In this document: positions 46,070 through 55,221 of the stretch, in pieces
How the letters are laid out: the number at the start of each line of letters is the position of its first letter
Position numbering within the stretch: the first letter of the stretch is position 1
Assembly (NCBI GenBank): GCA_023230485.1
Contig: JALNXG010000010.1
Span: 1-64,000, forward strand
DNA length: 64,000 bases
DNA from: Melioribacteraceae bacterium
GTDB lineage: Bacteria; Bacteroidota; Ignavibacteria; Ignavibacteriales; Melioribacteraceae
Reading direction: 5' to 3'
Program-made: the position numbers and the translations under genes
The notes under the pieces: generated by a model
Told to the model about the DNA's origin: nothing
Seen by the model: only the letters and a program-made list of their open reading frames with translations
The model's database searches: none

Positions 46070-46644
46070 TATTTTTTCGGTAGTCTTGGGTATTTTGATC
46101 TTAATGAAAAATAGATACTGATAGCCGCAGAAATTTTAATTACATCCCAAATAGAGAAAATCAAAAGTCCCGACATAAATGACTGTGAAATATTTCCGCC
46201 AAAGAAAACTGAAAGGTATAAAGAACCTACTACGAGTATTAATAAATTAGCAAAAACGATTGCAGCAATAACTGCAAATTTATTATCGTATTTTTCAATT
46301 ATATATCCTGTTAAGAAAGCTGCAACAGGGAAAGATAATAAGTAACCACCGGTTGGACCAAAAAACTTAACAAATCCACCTGTGAAAGCAGCGAATACCG
46401 GAACTCCAATAGCTCCAACTAATAAATATAATACTTGACTAGTCGCACCATTTTTGCTTCCTAAAAATGCTCCTGAAAGTACTACTAATAATGTCTGTAA
46501 TGTAAATGGAACGGGTTGAACAGGAACTGCAACCTGAGCGGCTAAGAATGTTAAAACAGAAAAAGTTGCAACCCAAAACGCAGTTGAACTTAAACTTTTC
46601 TCTAAGAGTGATGATTTGTCTGCAACATTTTGTAACGAATTCAT
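46069..46644 (-). CDS. bioY: Biotin transporter BioY (ECF S component)
   Basis: 191-residue membrane protein, six spans, of the BioY family that binds biotin for uptake. Family landmarks: AAQVAVPVQPVPFTLQTLLVVLSGAFLGSKNGATSQVLYLLVGAIGVPVFA and FGPTGGYLLSFPVAAFLTGYI. I choose the ATG at 46644 (MNSLQNV), which follows TGAGGAAT, over a TTG four codons upstream. No ECF ATPase or T component is beside it, so it works alone or with shared energising subunits. Confidence 0.93.
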   Translation of the reverse strand: MNSLQNVADKSSLLEKSLSSTAFWVATFSVLTFLAAQVAVPVQPVPFTLQTLLVVLSGAFLGSKNGATSQVLYLLVGAIGVPVFAAFTGGFVKFFGPTGGYLLSFPVAAFLTGYIIEKYDNKFAVIAAIVFANLLILVVGSLYLSVFFGGNISQSFMSGLLIFSIWDVIKISAAISIYFSLRSKYPRLPKK

Positions 46645-46656
46645 TTTATTCCTCAA

Positions 46657-47490
46657 TTAATAAAAATTTCTTTTAAAAAATAATAAAGTCTTGCTTAATA
46701 AATACTCAAATTTTTCGTTGGTTTTTTCGTGCGGATGAACCATATCGAAAGTATGTCCGGTGGTGCTGATTTTTATAAATTCTGTAGTCTCTTTTTTTGA
46801 CCAAGTATATAGCTCCTCGGCTTCTTTAATTTTAACTGCCAAATCTTGCTCACCATGCCCTATAAATATAGGAATTTTTAAGGAATTAATTGCCTTTTTG
46901 ATGTTCAAAGATGAATTTTTGTTCTTTTCTAAATCTTCTAGCAAAACAAGTCCAAGACTCATAATTTGTTTGGTCCTATGGTTCAAAACTTCAAAAACAC
47001 CCTTCTTTCTCCATACTTCTTTTTGTCTTTCTGAATAACGATCTAAATTAGAAACAGAAGCCCAAAGAGCAATAGAATTTAAATCGCTCCTTTGATATGC
47101 GGTAAGCAAAGAAATAGCACCTCCCCTGCTATGCCCTATAAGACCGATTTTATCTGGGACAATACCTTCAAAAAATCCATGTTTTGCTGCATCAATTAAT
47201 TCATTGAGTTCACCAATTTCTCTAGAAAAAGTATTCTTTGAAAATTTATCCAATTCAGTAAATTCTATTGAATTACCTTTTACTCCATTATGTGAAAAAT
47301 TAAATAATATCGAAGTAAATCCATTTTGAGCAAAGTATTCTCCCAAATAAGGACCGAAGCCCCAATCTTTGAATCCCTTGAATCCATGAACAAAAAACAG
47401 AAAATTATTTGAAATTTTTTCAGATGCTGAATATAAAGTTATATTTATTTCTTCTGTATCTTTAGTTATAAGTTTGTAATTCTTTCTCAT
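46657..47490 (-). CDS. Alpha/beta hydrolase
   Basis: 278 residues from the ATG at 47490 (MRKNYKLITKD). Alpha/beta-hydrolase fold with oxyanion segment FFVHGFKGFKDWGFGP, nucleophile elbow GHSRGG (Ser), acid region FIGHGEQDLAVKIKEAE and catalytic His in STTGHTFDMVHP. The substrate is unknown; sequence resembles serine aminopeptidase/dienelactone-hydrolase-like esterases. It precedes bioY by 12 bases on the same strand; a link to biotin (a BioH-like pimeloyl esterase role) is only a possibility. Confidence 0.85.
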   Translation of the reverse strand: MRKNYKLITKDTEEINITLYSASEKISNNFLFFVHGFKGFKDWGFGPYLGEYFAQNGFTSILFNFSHNGVKGNSIEFTELDKFSKNTFSREIGELNELIDAAKHGFFEGIVPDKIGLIGHSRGGAISLLTAYQRSDLNSIALWASVSNLDRYSERQKEVWRKKGVFEVLNHRTKQIMSLGLVLLEDLEKNKNSSLNIKKAINSLKIPIFIGHGEQDLAVKIKEAEELYTWSKKETTEFIKISTTGHTFDMVHPHEKTNEKFEYLLSKTLLFFKRNFY

Positions 47491-47606
47491 ATTACTAATA
47501 TGTATATATGAAATAGAAAAGTCAATATTGATTATAAATGAAGAATTAATAGCTACCATTGTTTTATTAAATTAATTATCTTGAGCTATAAGAAAAAAAC
47601 GAGCAA

Positions 47607-48359
47607 ATGAATAAACTTCTTATTATACCGTCCATTGATATTAAAAATGGAAAGACTGTAAGAGTGGTACAAGGAATACCTGAATTAAATTCTGTCGAAT
47701 ATGGTAATGACCCAATAGAGATGGCTTTAATCTGGCGAGCCGAAAATGCTAAAGTTATCCATGTTGTTGATTTTGATGCCTCTGCCAATATTAGCAAGGA
47801 GAACTTAAAATTTATTCGTCAAATTTGTGAAGCAGTTATAATACCCGTTGAATTTGGTGGCGGGTTATCAACTTATGATGAAATAAAAGAAACTTTAGAT
47901 GCCGGTGTGTATAGAGTCGTTATTGGCTCTATGGCTTACGAAAATCCTAAGGAATTTCAAAAAGCATTAGATGATTTCACACCTACTAAGATTGTTGCGG
48001 CTCTTGATGTCATCAATGATGAAGTAGTTATTCATGGAAGAAAAGTCCATACAGGTATAAAACCTTTAGATTTCGCTATACAATTGAAAGAGATGGGTGT
48101 TAGAAGATTTACAGTTACTGATGTAATGCGCAATGGTATGATGACCGGTCCAAACGTAGAACTATCGAAAAGAATAGCAATGACAACAGGATGTAAGGTA
48201 ACACATTCAGGTGGTATTAGCGGATATAATGATTTAAGAAGATTAAAAGATGCTGCCGGTGAACTTATTGACTCGGTAATCATCGGTAGAGCACTTTACG
48301 AAAATCGATTCCCTTGCCAAAAAATTTGGCGTGTAGCAGAATCAGGTTTATTTAGTTGA
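47607..48359 (+). CDS. HisA/HisF-family phosphoribosyl isomerase paralogue
   Basis: 250-residue TIM barrel clearly of the HisA/HisF family: IIPSIDIKNGKTVRVVQG (Asp11), EFGGGLSTYDEIKETLDAG, VIGSMAYENP, AALDVIND (Asp134), SGGISGYNDLRRL. A normal hisA is in the his operon (55963-56682), so this is a second copy. It differs at usual HisA positions: the GW after strand 5 reads GR (145) and the KDG of loop 6 reads RNG (Asn176). It heads a unit with a cNMP-binding protein and UspA. A changed substrate or backup isomerase role is possible; I cannot tell which. Confidence 0.8.
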   Translation: MNKLLIIPSIDIKNGKTVRVVQGIPELNSVEYGNDPIEMALIWRAENAKVIHVVDFDASANISKENLKFIRQICEAVIIPVEFGGGLSTYDEIKETLDAGVYRVVIGSMAYENPKEFQKALDDFTPTKIVAALDVINDEVVIHGRKVHTGIKPLDFAIQLKEMGVRRFTVTDVMRNGMMTGPNVELSKRIAMTTGCKVTHSGGISGYNDLRRLKDAAGELIDSVIIGRALYENRFPCQKIWRVAESGLFS

Positions 48360-48365
48360 GGTATT

Positions 48366-48917
48366 ATGAATAAAAAAAACTATGAATCACAAACATCGAG
48401 CTTTTGGTCTAACTTATTTAAGAATCCAACTGAAATGGATGAACTCGAAGATATTTTGCTTTCAATGCCCCCTTTTAAGGAATTGAATGAAAAACCTTTT
48501 TACGCCCTTTTAGAACTTGTTCATAATAGAGTTTATGAAGAAAATGAATATGTTTTCTATCAAGGCGATCCGGGAATAGGACTATACATTATTCTAGATG
48601 GAGAAGTCTCCATATCGCAACAATTCTCTTCCGGAAAAAAGTTTGAGATTACAAAACTTAAGAAGGGAGATTTCTTCGGTGAAGTTGCTTTATTAGATGA
48701 TGAAACACGTTCTGCTTCTGCAATAACTACAAAAAAATCTAAATTGGCGGTAGTATTCAAACCTGACCTCGATGAGTATATGAATAAATACTCAAAGGAT
48801 GGTGTCAAAATTCTTCGCGGTATTTCACAAATCATTGCAAAAAGACTCAGAACAATGAACCAAGACTATTATAATCTTTATTCATCAAACATAATCTTAA
48901 CAAAGGAGGAGTTATGA
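48366..48917 (+). CDS. Cyclic nucleotide-binding domain protein
   Basis: 183 residues holding one cNMP-binding fold (about 40-165): YVFYQGDPGIGLYIILDGEVSISQ and the phosphate-binding cassette GDFFGEVALLDDETRSASA, with FGE and R-S-A intact, so cAMP, cGMP or a similar ligand may bind. There is no DNA-binding or catalytic domain. Located 6 bases after the HisA paralogue and overlapping uspA by 4 bases, so possibly a small ligand-sensing partner of these two. Confidence 0.88.
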   Translation: MNKKNYESQTSSFWSNLFKNPTEMDELEDILLSMPPFKELNEKPFYALLELVHNRVYEENEYVFYQGDPGIGLYIILDGEVSISQQFSSGKKFEITKLKKGDFFGEVALLDDETRSASAITTKKSKLAVVFKPDLDEYMNKYSKDGVKILRGISQIIAKRLRTMNQDYYNLYSSNIILTKEEL

Positions 48918-49375
48918 TTTCTAAAGTATTAGTACCGATAGATTTTTCTGAATATTCTAAAAATGCATTTAAGTATTCTGTAGATTTTGTAAAACTATTC
49001 GATGCAGAACTTTTCCTCATTTATGTAGTTGAGCCAATTATTTATCCGGCTGATTTCAGTTTAGGACAAGTGGCAATTCCTTCAATTGATATCGATATGC
49101 AGAAAAAAGCAGAAGATGAACTTAATTCTCTCGCTAAACAATTTATTAAAAACAATCTTAAATATAAGGTTGTAATTAAGACTGGTAAACCTTTTGTAGA
49201 AATTAATGAATACGCCAAAGAGCAAGATATCGATATGATAATAATTGCTACTCATGGTCATACGGGAGTGGAACATTTATTATTCGGAAGTACTGCCGAA
49301 AAGGTAGTAAGAAAAGCACCGTGTCCGGTGCTTACTCTTCGTGAACCAATAAAAGGGTTTAGCTACAAAAATTAA
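48914..49375 (+). CDS. Universal stress protein (UspA family)
   Basis: 153-residue Usp fold: VLVPIDFSEYSKNAFKYSVDF at the N-terminus, and the nucleotide motif ATHGHTGVEHLLFGSTAEKVVRKAPCPVL (G-2x-G-9x-G-S) near 113-143, so this is an ATP-binding type. ATG overlaps the cNMP protein stop by 4 bases and follows AGGAGG. Its 3' end overlaps the convergent TPR gene by 4 bases. Confidence 0.93.
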   Translation: MISKVLVPIDFSEYSKNAFKYSVDFVKLFDAELFLIYVVEPIIYPADFSLGQVAIPSIDIDMQKKAEDELNSLAKQFIKNNLKYKVVIKTGKPFVEINEYAKEQDIDMIIIATHGHTGVEHLLFGSTAEKVVRKAPCPVLTLREPIKGFSYKN

Positions 49376-49995
49376 TGTGCGTGAGGATTTGCTGGCACTG
49401 GTGAATTTAATCTATCTAAAGATGATTGTGCCATTTTTGCTACCTCTGTATTTGGATTCTTTTTAATTAGGGATTGGTATAAATTTTTTGCTTTATCGGT
49501 ATTGCCTTTCCCTTCTTCTATTACCGCTATATTTAATTGCGATTCCAGACTTCCATTAGTTAATTTATATACTTTATTATTGTAAAATTCTGCTTTTGAA
49601 AAATTCTTTTGCATGTATTCCAGATATGTTAACCCTTGAAGAATATCAAGTCTATCCGGTCCTTTAGCTAAAACCTTTTCTAATAACGTAATCGCTTTTT
49701 CTTTTTGATGACCGATTGCATAATAGGTAGATAATTTTTTCATTTTTAGCGTATCGTTTGGATTTGCTTCAACTTCTTTCTCTAATTGCTGAAGTTTCTG
49801 CATCGCTGTTTGATCAACATTTTCACCCGAAGGCATCTTCCCTCTCATAGATTGGTGAGTTGCATCATTCGGCATTTGCGAGTCTGAAGTACCGGCAGGA
49901 TTTTCACTTTCAAAAATATTCGAACTAAACATAGCAATCACAACTACTGCGATTATTATTACTATACTATATATGTAAATCGGTTTAAGCTTCAT
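49372..49995 (-). CDS. Membrane-anchored TPR protein
   Basis: 207 residues: an N-terminal membrane helix (about 7-24, IYIYSIVIIIAVVVIAMF), a Ser/Asn/Pro-rich linker, then about three tetratricopeptide repeats (70-195: NPNDTLKMKKLSTYYAIGHQKEKAITLLE, GPDRLDILQGLTYLEYMQKNFSKAEFY, GSLESQLNIAVIEEGKGNTDKAKNLY). Probably a periplasm-facing scaffold, somewhat like the C-terminal TPR of CcmI-type proteins. No cytochrome-maturation genes are nearby. Confidence 0.8.
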   Translation of the reverse strand: MKLKPIYIYSIVIIIAVVVIAMFSSNIFESENPAGTSDSQMPNDATHQSMRGKMPSGENVDQTAMQKLQQLEKEVEANPNDTLKMKKLSTYYAIGHQKEKAITLLEKVLAKGPDRLDILQGLTYLEYMQKNFSKAEFYNNKVYKLTNGSLESQLNIAVIEEGKGNTDKAKNLYQSLIKKNPNTEVAKMAQSSLDRLNSPVPANPHAH

Positions 49996-50083
49996 CTTTT
50001 CCCTATAATTAATATTTTATTAAGACAATTGGATAATATATATTTTTTATAAAAATACTATCGTATAATTTAATATAATTTTT

Positions 50084-51463
50084 TCATTTTATTCTCATAG
50101 TCGTCAGAAATATATGCGATTTCGGAGGTAAATAAATTTTCAATTCCTGATTACTTGGTGATATTGTTAAAACTTTTTTCTCTATTTCTGAAATAGATTC
50201 ATTAATATTTTCTTCAGTTAGAGTTATATAATAAAGTTTTTGATTCAGTATATCCCCTTTAAGATAGAAATAATTTTCTGACATACTGTTGTTTACAACA
50301 CATACTGAATACTCATCTTTAAATAAAGCAGCGGTTGCTCTTAAATCGATAGAAGTTGAATTGATCCTTATAATCTTTGATCCTTGTGGAAAAAGCTTAG
50401 AAAAAAGACCCCAAGTATAAAACCATGGTCTTAAGCTAAATTGTTTTTGTTTATTTTTCCAAACACCCCATTGAAAATCGGGATGGCTATTATCATCTAA
50501 CATCCAAGCAAGTACTGAATTTGCCCCTGAATTTAATGCTTGGCATCCATAATCTGCCATAAATTGTGCATAATCAAATGAATCAATATTCTCATTAATT
50601 TCAGCATTCTGCCCATCTCTCATTCCCGCTTCACTAATAAAAAGCAACTTTTCTTTATTCTCCGGTTTTTCATCCAATATCGATCGGAAGTCTTTTACCT
50701 TATAATAGATACCTCCCAATTCAAGATCTTTTTTCCATTCATATATATGAACATCGAATAAGCCAATTTTAGGACTGAGTTCACTCACACTTTTCTTAAA
50801 CCACTCATCATTATTACTCTGACCGGGAGCCATGAAATTAATCTTCGGGATAACTCCATTTTTCTCGAATCCGTTTTGGAGATATTCAAAACCTCTCTTC
50901 CATCTTTCGAAATCACCAACTTCATAGTTTGGTTCATTTACAAAACCGAAATAATCTATACAGTTATATTTCTTTTGATTTACAAAATAATCCATATACT
51001 GAATAATCATATCTAAGTATTTAGATTCATCAACTTTATTTAATCCATTATGATTTAGCCAATCCGGTTCAACACCCCATTCTTGCATAATAACGGAGAT
51101 TCCATTTTCTTCGCAATAATCTAATATTTTAGTCAAATGATAGAACTCAGGACTGCTTGTATTAAAATTGTCATTTTCATCGAATACCCATTTAACCTGT
51201 ATCATAGTTCGAATAATTTTGAAATTCATCCATTTTACGCGGTCAAAAATTAATTTGTAATCTGCATCATCAATTTTCATATTACTATAATTTCTAGCGT
51301 CCCACTCAAACCCTAATCCTCTAAAATTCTTTGATGCGATCTTTGTGGTATCTATATTTATTATAAAAGGGGTTGGTTCTTTTTTTATTATTTCAGTTGA
51401 ACATCCGCTGATAAAGCCAATAGAAAAGATAAAAAAAGTAAGAAAACTAAATTTTCTTAGCAT
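50084..51463 (-). CDS. Clan GH-A glycoside hydrolase lipoprotein
   Basis: 459 residues with a lipobox FISGC (Cys21). TIM-barrel hydrolase with the clan GH-A catalytic pair: acid/base Glu177 in GFVNEPNY and nucleophile Glu278 in LFISEAGM. Other landmarks: ARNYSNMKIDDADYKLIFDRVKWMNFKIIR and the C-terminal beta domain with LPPKSHIFLTT. It looks like a GH5/GH39-type retaining beta-glycosidase; exact family and substrate cannot be set by eye. It stands alone, divergent from trxA. Confidence 0.8.
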   Translation of the reverse strand: MLRKFSFLTFFIFSIGFISGCSTEIIKKEPTPFIINIDTTKIASKNFRGLGFEWDARNYSNMKIDDADYKLIFDRVKWMNFKIIRTMIQVKWVFDENDNFNTSSPEFYHLTKILDYCEENGISVIMQEWGVEPDWLNHNGLNKVDESKYLDMIIQYMDYFVNQKKYNCIDYFGFVNEPNYEVGDFERWKRGFEYLQNGFEKNGVIPKINFMAPGQSNNDEWFKKSVSELSPKIGLFDVHIYEWKKDLELGGIYYKVKDFRSILDEKPENKEKLLFISEAGMRDGQNAEINENIDSFDYAQFMADYGCQALNSGANSVLAWMLDDNSHPDFQWGVWKNKQKQFSLRPWFYTWGLFSKLFPQGSKIIRINSTSIDLRATAALFKDEYSVCVVNNSMSENYFYLKGDILNQKLYYITLTEENINESISEIEKKVLTISPSNQELKIYLPPKSHIFLTTMRIK

Positions 51464-51528
51464 AAATCTGAATCCTTTTTAATTATTTTTAATCCTATAT
51501 GTATAAATTACATAAAAAAGGGAAAATT

Positions 51529-51894
51529 ATGACAGAGAAATTAACAAAAGAAAAATTCATCAATGAAATATTTGATTATGAAAACAACCAGGAATGGAGT
51601 TTTAAAGGTAAGCTTCCTGCATTTGTAGATTTTTATGCTGACTGGTGCGGTCCGTGCAAAGCGGTTGCTCCTGTTGTAGAAGAGCTCTCAGATGAATACA
51701 AAGGAAAAGTAAACTTTTTTAAAGTTGATACAGAAGCTGAACAAGAGTTAGCCTCGGTATTCGGTATCCGTTCTATTCCATCGTTATTATTTATACCTGC
51801 GAATGGAAAACCTCAAATGGCTCAAGGTGCTTTACCAAAAGAATCATTAATAAAAGCTATTGATGAAATCTTGCTTGACCAAAAAGTAAATTAA
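51529..51894 (+). CDS. trxA: Thioredoxin
   Basis: 121-residue thioredoxin with the active-site ADWCGPCK (Cys40, Cys43) and cis-Pro in IRSIPSLLF. Cytoplasmic disulfide reductant. I choose the ATG at 51529 (MTEKLTKEKF), which has AAAAGGGA upstream, over an in-frame ATG ten codons earlier. An N-terminal extension of about 20 residues before the core (NNQEWSFKGKLPAFVDF) is typical of Bacteroidota thioredoxins. Confidence 0.92.
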   Translation: MTEKLTKEKFINEIFDYENNQEWSFKGKLPAFVDFYADWCGPCKAVAPVVEELSDEYKGKVNFFKVDTEAEQELASVFGIRSIPSLLFIPANGKPQMAQGALPKESLIKAIDEILLDQKVN

Positions 51895-52208
51895 TAAATT
51901 TTTCAAGCAAATAATTCTACTATTAGCCATCAAATTATTTTACTGAAATAGGTTTCATGGCTAAAGTAGAATTATAATACTTGATTATAGATTATTTAAT
52001 CTTCATATTACCTGCCATAATATCAACCATTTTTTAAATTAGGATTTTAGTTTCGATTTGTATAATTTTGCAAGGTTAAACTGTTTTTAGATAATAGGAT
52101 AAACCCTGCAAAAAATATCTACGATTTTTTACCAATATGAGATGGTTACCTATACGGAACAATTCGCAAATCAATGCAGTAAAATGATGAATTAAGGAGT
52201 TATTAATT
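51895..52208. other. 314-base gene-free region between trxA and rpoD
   Basis: Holds a long imperfect hairpin just after trxA and the rpoD leader. TAATTTTG (52063-52070), within TATAATTTTG, could be a -10/-7 type promoter element for rpoD, leaving a leader of more than 120 bases. The ribosome site TTAAGGAG is at the right end. I see no open reading frame with a convincing start, and no tRNA. Confidence 0.5.
51911..51975 (+). repeat. Long imperfect hairpin downstream of trxA
   Basis: Left arm (51911-51930, core CTACTATTAGCCAT) pairs with right arm (51957-51975, core ATGGCTAAAGTAG) over 19 bp with one bulged base; a 26-base loop separates them. No T-run follows, so it is not a standard terminator. 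It could protect the trxA mRNA 3' end or be a small dispersed inverted-repeat element. Confidence 0.5.
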
Positions 52209-53069
52209 TTGAAAATTACAAAACAATTTACAAATAGGGAAAGCAAATCTTTAGACCAATACCTTCAAGAGATTGGAAAAGTTGATTTATTAACTCCTGA
52301 CGAGGAAATTGAGTTAGCAATAAGAATTAAAAAAGGAGATCAAATTGCTTTAGAGAAACTAACAAAAGCAAATTTGAGATTCGTTGTAAGTGTGGCTAAG
52401 CAATATCAGAATCAAGGCCTCCCATTGGGCGATTTAATAAATGAAGGTAATCTCGGTCTTATAAAAGCCGGTAAAAGATTCGATGAAACAAGAGGTTTTA
52501 AATTTATCTCTTATGCTGTATGGTGGATTAGACAGTCAATTATGCAGGCAATTGCTGAACAATCAAGAATGGTTAGACTTCCTTTAAATAGAGTGGGTGC
52601 TTTAAATAAAATGAGCAAAGCTCTTAGTCAATTGGAGCAGGAGTATGAAAGAAGACCTAATCCGGAAGAGATTGCAGCTCAACTTGAAATGGACGTAGAA
52701 GATGTAACTTATGCAATGCAAATTGCTGGTCGACACGTTTCCGTTGATGCTCCATTTGCACATAGCGATGACAATACTAATAGTTTATTAGATGTTATGC
52801 CTAATGATGATCAACCTGCACCTGATCAATTCCTAATGAAGGAATCACTCAAAGCTGAAATTGAAAGATCCCTTTCTTCCCTTACTGATAGAGAAGCTGA
52901 AGTTATTAGACTTTATTTCGGTTTAGGTAAAGAGCATTCACTAACATTAGAAGAGATTGGCGAAAAACTAAATCTTACTAGAGAAAGAGTTCGTCAGATT
53001 AAAGAAAAAGCATTACTCCGATTACGACACTCCACCCGAAGCAAAAACTTAAAAGCTTATTTAGGATAA
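52209..53069 (+). CDS. rpoD: Primary RNA polymerase sigma factor RpoD
   Basis: Sigma70-family factor for housekeeping transcription. 286 residues: region 1.2 (NRESKSLDQYLQEIGKVDLLTPDEEIELA), region 2 (LEKLTKANLRFVVSVAKQYQNQGLPLGDLINEGNLGLIKA...FISYAVWWIRQSIMQAIAEQSR), region 3 and region 4.2 (LTLEEIGEKLNLTRERVRQIKEKALLRLR). It lacks region 1.1, as usual in Bacteroidota/Chlorobiota. The start is TTG at 52209, set by the ribosome site AAGGAG and by alignment of KITKQFTNRES with the family N-terminus; no ATG is available nearby. Confidence 0.93.
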   Translation: MKITKQFTNRESKSLDQYLQEIGKVDLLTPDEEIELAIRIKKGDQIALEKLTKANLRFVVSVAKQYQNQGLPLGDLINEGNLGLIKAGKRFDETRGFKFISYAVWWIRQSIMQAIAEQSRMVRLPLNRVGALNKMSKALSQLEQEYERRPNPEEIAAQLEMDVEDVTYAMQIAGRHVSVDAPFAHSDDNTNSLLDVMPNDDQPAPDQFLMKESLKAEIERSLSSLTDREAEVIRLYFGLGKEHSLTLEEIGEKLNLTRERVRQIKEKALLRLRHSTRSKNLKAYLG

Positions 53070-53076
53070 TTTCCTT

Positions 53077-53105
53077 AAAGCCATTGCAATGCAATGGCTT
53101 TTTTT
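53077..53105 (+). terminator. rpoD intrinsic terminator
   Basis: AAAGCCATTGC / GCAATGGCTTT 11-bp perfect stem with a 3-base loop, followed by a run of seven T; 7 bases after the rpoD stop. Strong rho-independent terminator. Confidence 0.9.
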
Positions 53106-53147
53106 ATTATTATAAATGAGACAATTTAATACTATTAGCGAATTTAT

Positions 53148-54617
53148 ATGACCAATTTAGAATCCTATTTCAAAAAATACCGTGATAATATCATTGGTAT
53201 TGATCATGAATTTAATTCACCTTATGGCACTAAAAAAATTATTTATGCTGATTGGATAGCAAGCGGAAGACTTTATTCCCCAATCGAGAATATAATGAAC
53301 GAAAAATTTGCTCCCTTCGTTGGTAATACTCATTCAGAGTCGAGCATAACCGGCACTTCAATGACCTTAGCCTATAAAGAAGCACGTAATATTATTAAAA
53401 AGCATGTTAATGCAGGTGCAGATGATATTCTCCTTTTTGTTGGCTCTGGAATGACTTCTGCCGTTAATAAATTTCAACGTATCCTCGGTTTTAAAATTTG
53501 TGAGCAATTAAATAAATTTACAAATGTTCCTCTCGAATATAAACCCATTGTTTTTATAACTCATATGGAGCATCATTCAAATCAAACATCTTGGATAGAA
53601 ACTATTGCAGACGTGGAAGTAATAGAACCAGACTCGCAAGGTCTTATTGATCTAAATCATTTAGAAGAACTTTTACAAAAATATAAAACCAGAAAAATTA
53701 AAATTGGCTCTTTTACAGCCGCTTCAAACGTAACGGGCATTCAAACTCCCTATTATGAAATGGCAAAACTTATGCACGAGAATGATGGTTTATGCTTTGT
53801 CGATTTCGCTGCATCGGCACCATACGTTGATATCGATATGAATCCAGGTGATCCCCTTAAGCGTCTTGATGCAATATTTTTCTCACCTCATAAATTTTTA
53901 GGCGGACCAGGTACTTCAGGAGTATTAATTTTCAATTCGAACCTGTATCATAAATTAATACCTGATCATCCAGGTGGTGGGACAGTCGAATGGACTAATC
54001 CTTGGGGAACTCACCAATATATTAAAGACATTGAAATGAGGGAAGATGGTGGGACTCCCGGATTCCTACAAGCTATTAAAGCTGCTCTTTGTGTAAAATT
54101 AAAAGAAGAAATCAAATCAGAAAATATTATTAAGCGTGAAGAAGAATTACTTAAGATCGCTATGCAGAGATTAAAAGCAAATCATAAAATACATATTCTC
54201 GCAAATGATATAGAACATCGTCTCGGAATTCTTTCTTTCTATGTTGAGGATATTCATTATAATCTAATGGTAACATTACTAAATGATAAATTTGGAATCC
54301 AAGTGCGTGGAGGCTGTTCTTGTGCCGGCACTTATGGACATTATCTTCTGCATGTTGATCCAACTCGCTCGAAACGCATTACAGATAAAATTAATCAGGG
54401 TGATCTATCTGAGAAGCCCGGCTGGGTTCGTCTTTCTCTTCATCCAACTATGACAGATGTTGAATTGCAATTCATACTTGATGGAATTGATGAAACAGTT
54501 CTTAATGCAGTAGAATGGGAAAAAGATTATGATTATTCCAAAACGACAAATGAATTTACTAACAAAAATGTTAAATCAGAGATACCTTCATTAGTTAAAG
54601 AATGGTTTGTTCTCTAA
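53148..54617 (+). CDS. Class V aminotransferase (cysteine-desulfurase-like)
   Basis: 489-residue PLP enzyme of the NifS/SufS-like fold. PLP Lys lies in FFSPHKFLGGPGTSGVL (about 245-261), the cofactor Asp in FVDFAASAPYVDID, and the phosphate-binding region in LFVGSGMTSAVNKFQ; the N-terminal YADWIASGRLYSPIE replaces the usual YLDxAATxP. RGGCSCAGTYGHYLL near residue 385 contains the Cys-containing loop position of desulfurases. The long C-terminus and changed N-terminal motif make the exact reaction uncertain. Convergent with the his operon, one base apart. Confidence 0.85.
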   Translation: MTNLESYFKKYRDNIIGIDHEFNSPYGTKKIIYADWIASGRLYSPIENIMNEKFAPFVGNTHSESSITGTSMTLAYKEARNIIKKHVNAGADDILLFVGSGMTSAVNKFQRILGFKICEQLNKFTNVPLEYKPIVFITHMEHHSNQTSWIETIADVEVIEPDSQGLIDLNHLEELLQKYKTRKIKIGSFTAASNVTGIQTPYYEMAKLMHENDGLCFVDFAASAPYVDIDMNPGDPLKRLDAIFFSPHKFLGGPGTSGVLIFNSNLYHKLIPDHPGGGTVEWTNPWGTHQYIKDIEMREDGGTPGFLQAIKAALCVKLKEEIKSENIIKREEELLKIAMQRLKANHKIHILANDIEHRLGILSFYVEDIHYNLMVTLLNDKFGIQVRGGCSCAGTYGHYLLHVDPTRSKRITDKINQGDLSEKPGWVRLSLHPTMTDVELQFILDGIDETVLNAVEWEKDYDYSKTTNEFTNKNVKSEIPSLVKEWFVL

Positions 54618-54618
54618 G

Positions 54619-55221
54619 CTATTTTTTGTGTCGTTTTTCTAACTCATTATTTATATCATCTAATGAAATATCCATCTGATTCATCAAAACCATAAGGTGA
54701 AAAAATAGATCGGATATTTCATAGATAGCTTCCGGTTTATTGTTATTTATAGAAGCAATAACTGTTTCAACGGCTTCTTCACCAACTTTTTGGGCAATCC
54801 GATTTATTCCCGACTTGAATAATTTCGTAGTATATGAATTTTCTGGCAGCTCTATTTTTCTTTTCTTTATAATATCATATAAATAATTAAATGAGAATTT
54901 TTCTTCTTCGGGTTCACCAAAGCAAGAATAACTTCCCGTATGACAAACCGGTCCTTTAGGCTTCGCTTTTATTAGCAATGTATCATTATCACAATCTAAT
55001 TTAATATCTATAAGTTTTAAAAAATTTCCAGATGTCTCCCCTTTTGTCCATAAACGTTTTTTTGATCTGCTATAAAAAGTAACTAAAGATAATTCAATCG
55101 TTTTTGTTAGAGCTTCTTCATTCATAAATCCTAACATCAAAACTTTTTCGTTTTCATCAATTATAACAGCAGGGACTAATCCATTCATTTTACCGAAATC
55201 AATATTTTGTATATCAATCAT
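54619..55221 (-). CDS. hisIE: Bifunctional phosphoribosyl-AMP cyclohydrolase / phosphoribosyl-ATP pyrophosphatase
   Basis: Steps 2 and 3 of histidine synthesis in one 200-residue protein. HisI domain 1-110 with VLMLGFMNEEALTKT, TFYSRSKKRLWTKGETSGN and the zinc Cys region DCDNDTLL...GPVCHTGSYSC. HisE domain about 112-200 with SLYDIIKKRK-like start, QKVGEEAVETVIA and DLFFHLMVLM. Last gene of the his operon; overlaps hisF by 4 bases. Confidence 0.96.
   Translation of the reverse strand: MIDIQNIDFGKMNGLVPAVIIDENEKVLMLGFMNEEALTKTIELSLVTFYSRSKKRLWTKGETSGNFLKLIDIKLDCDNDTLLIKAKPKGPVCHTGSYSCFGEPEEEKFSFNYLYDIIKKRKIELPENSYTTKLFKSGINRIAQKVGEEAVETVIASINNNKPEAIYEISDLFFHLMVLMNQMDISLDDINNELEKRHKK

Noticed and set aside
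51895..52208. Small gene or tRNA in the trxA-rpoD gap
   Set aside because: No start with a ribosome site leading to a frame of useful length apart from rpoD itself, and no cloverleaf or T-loop sequence.
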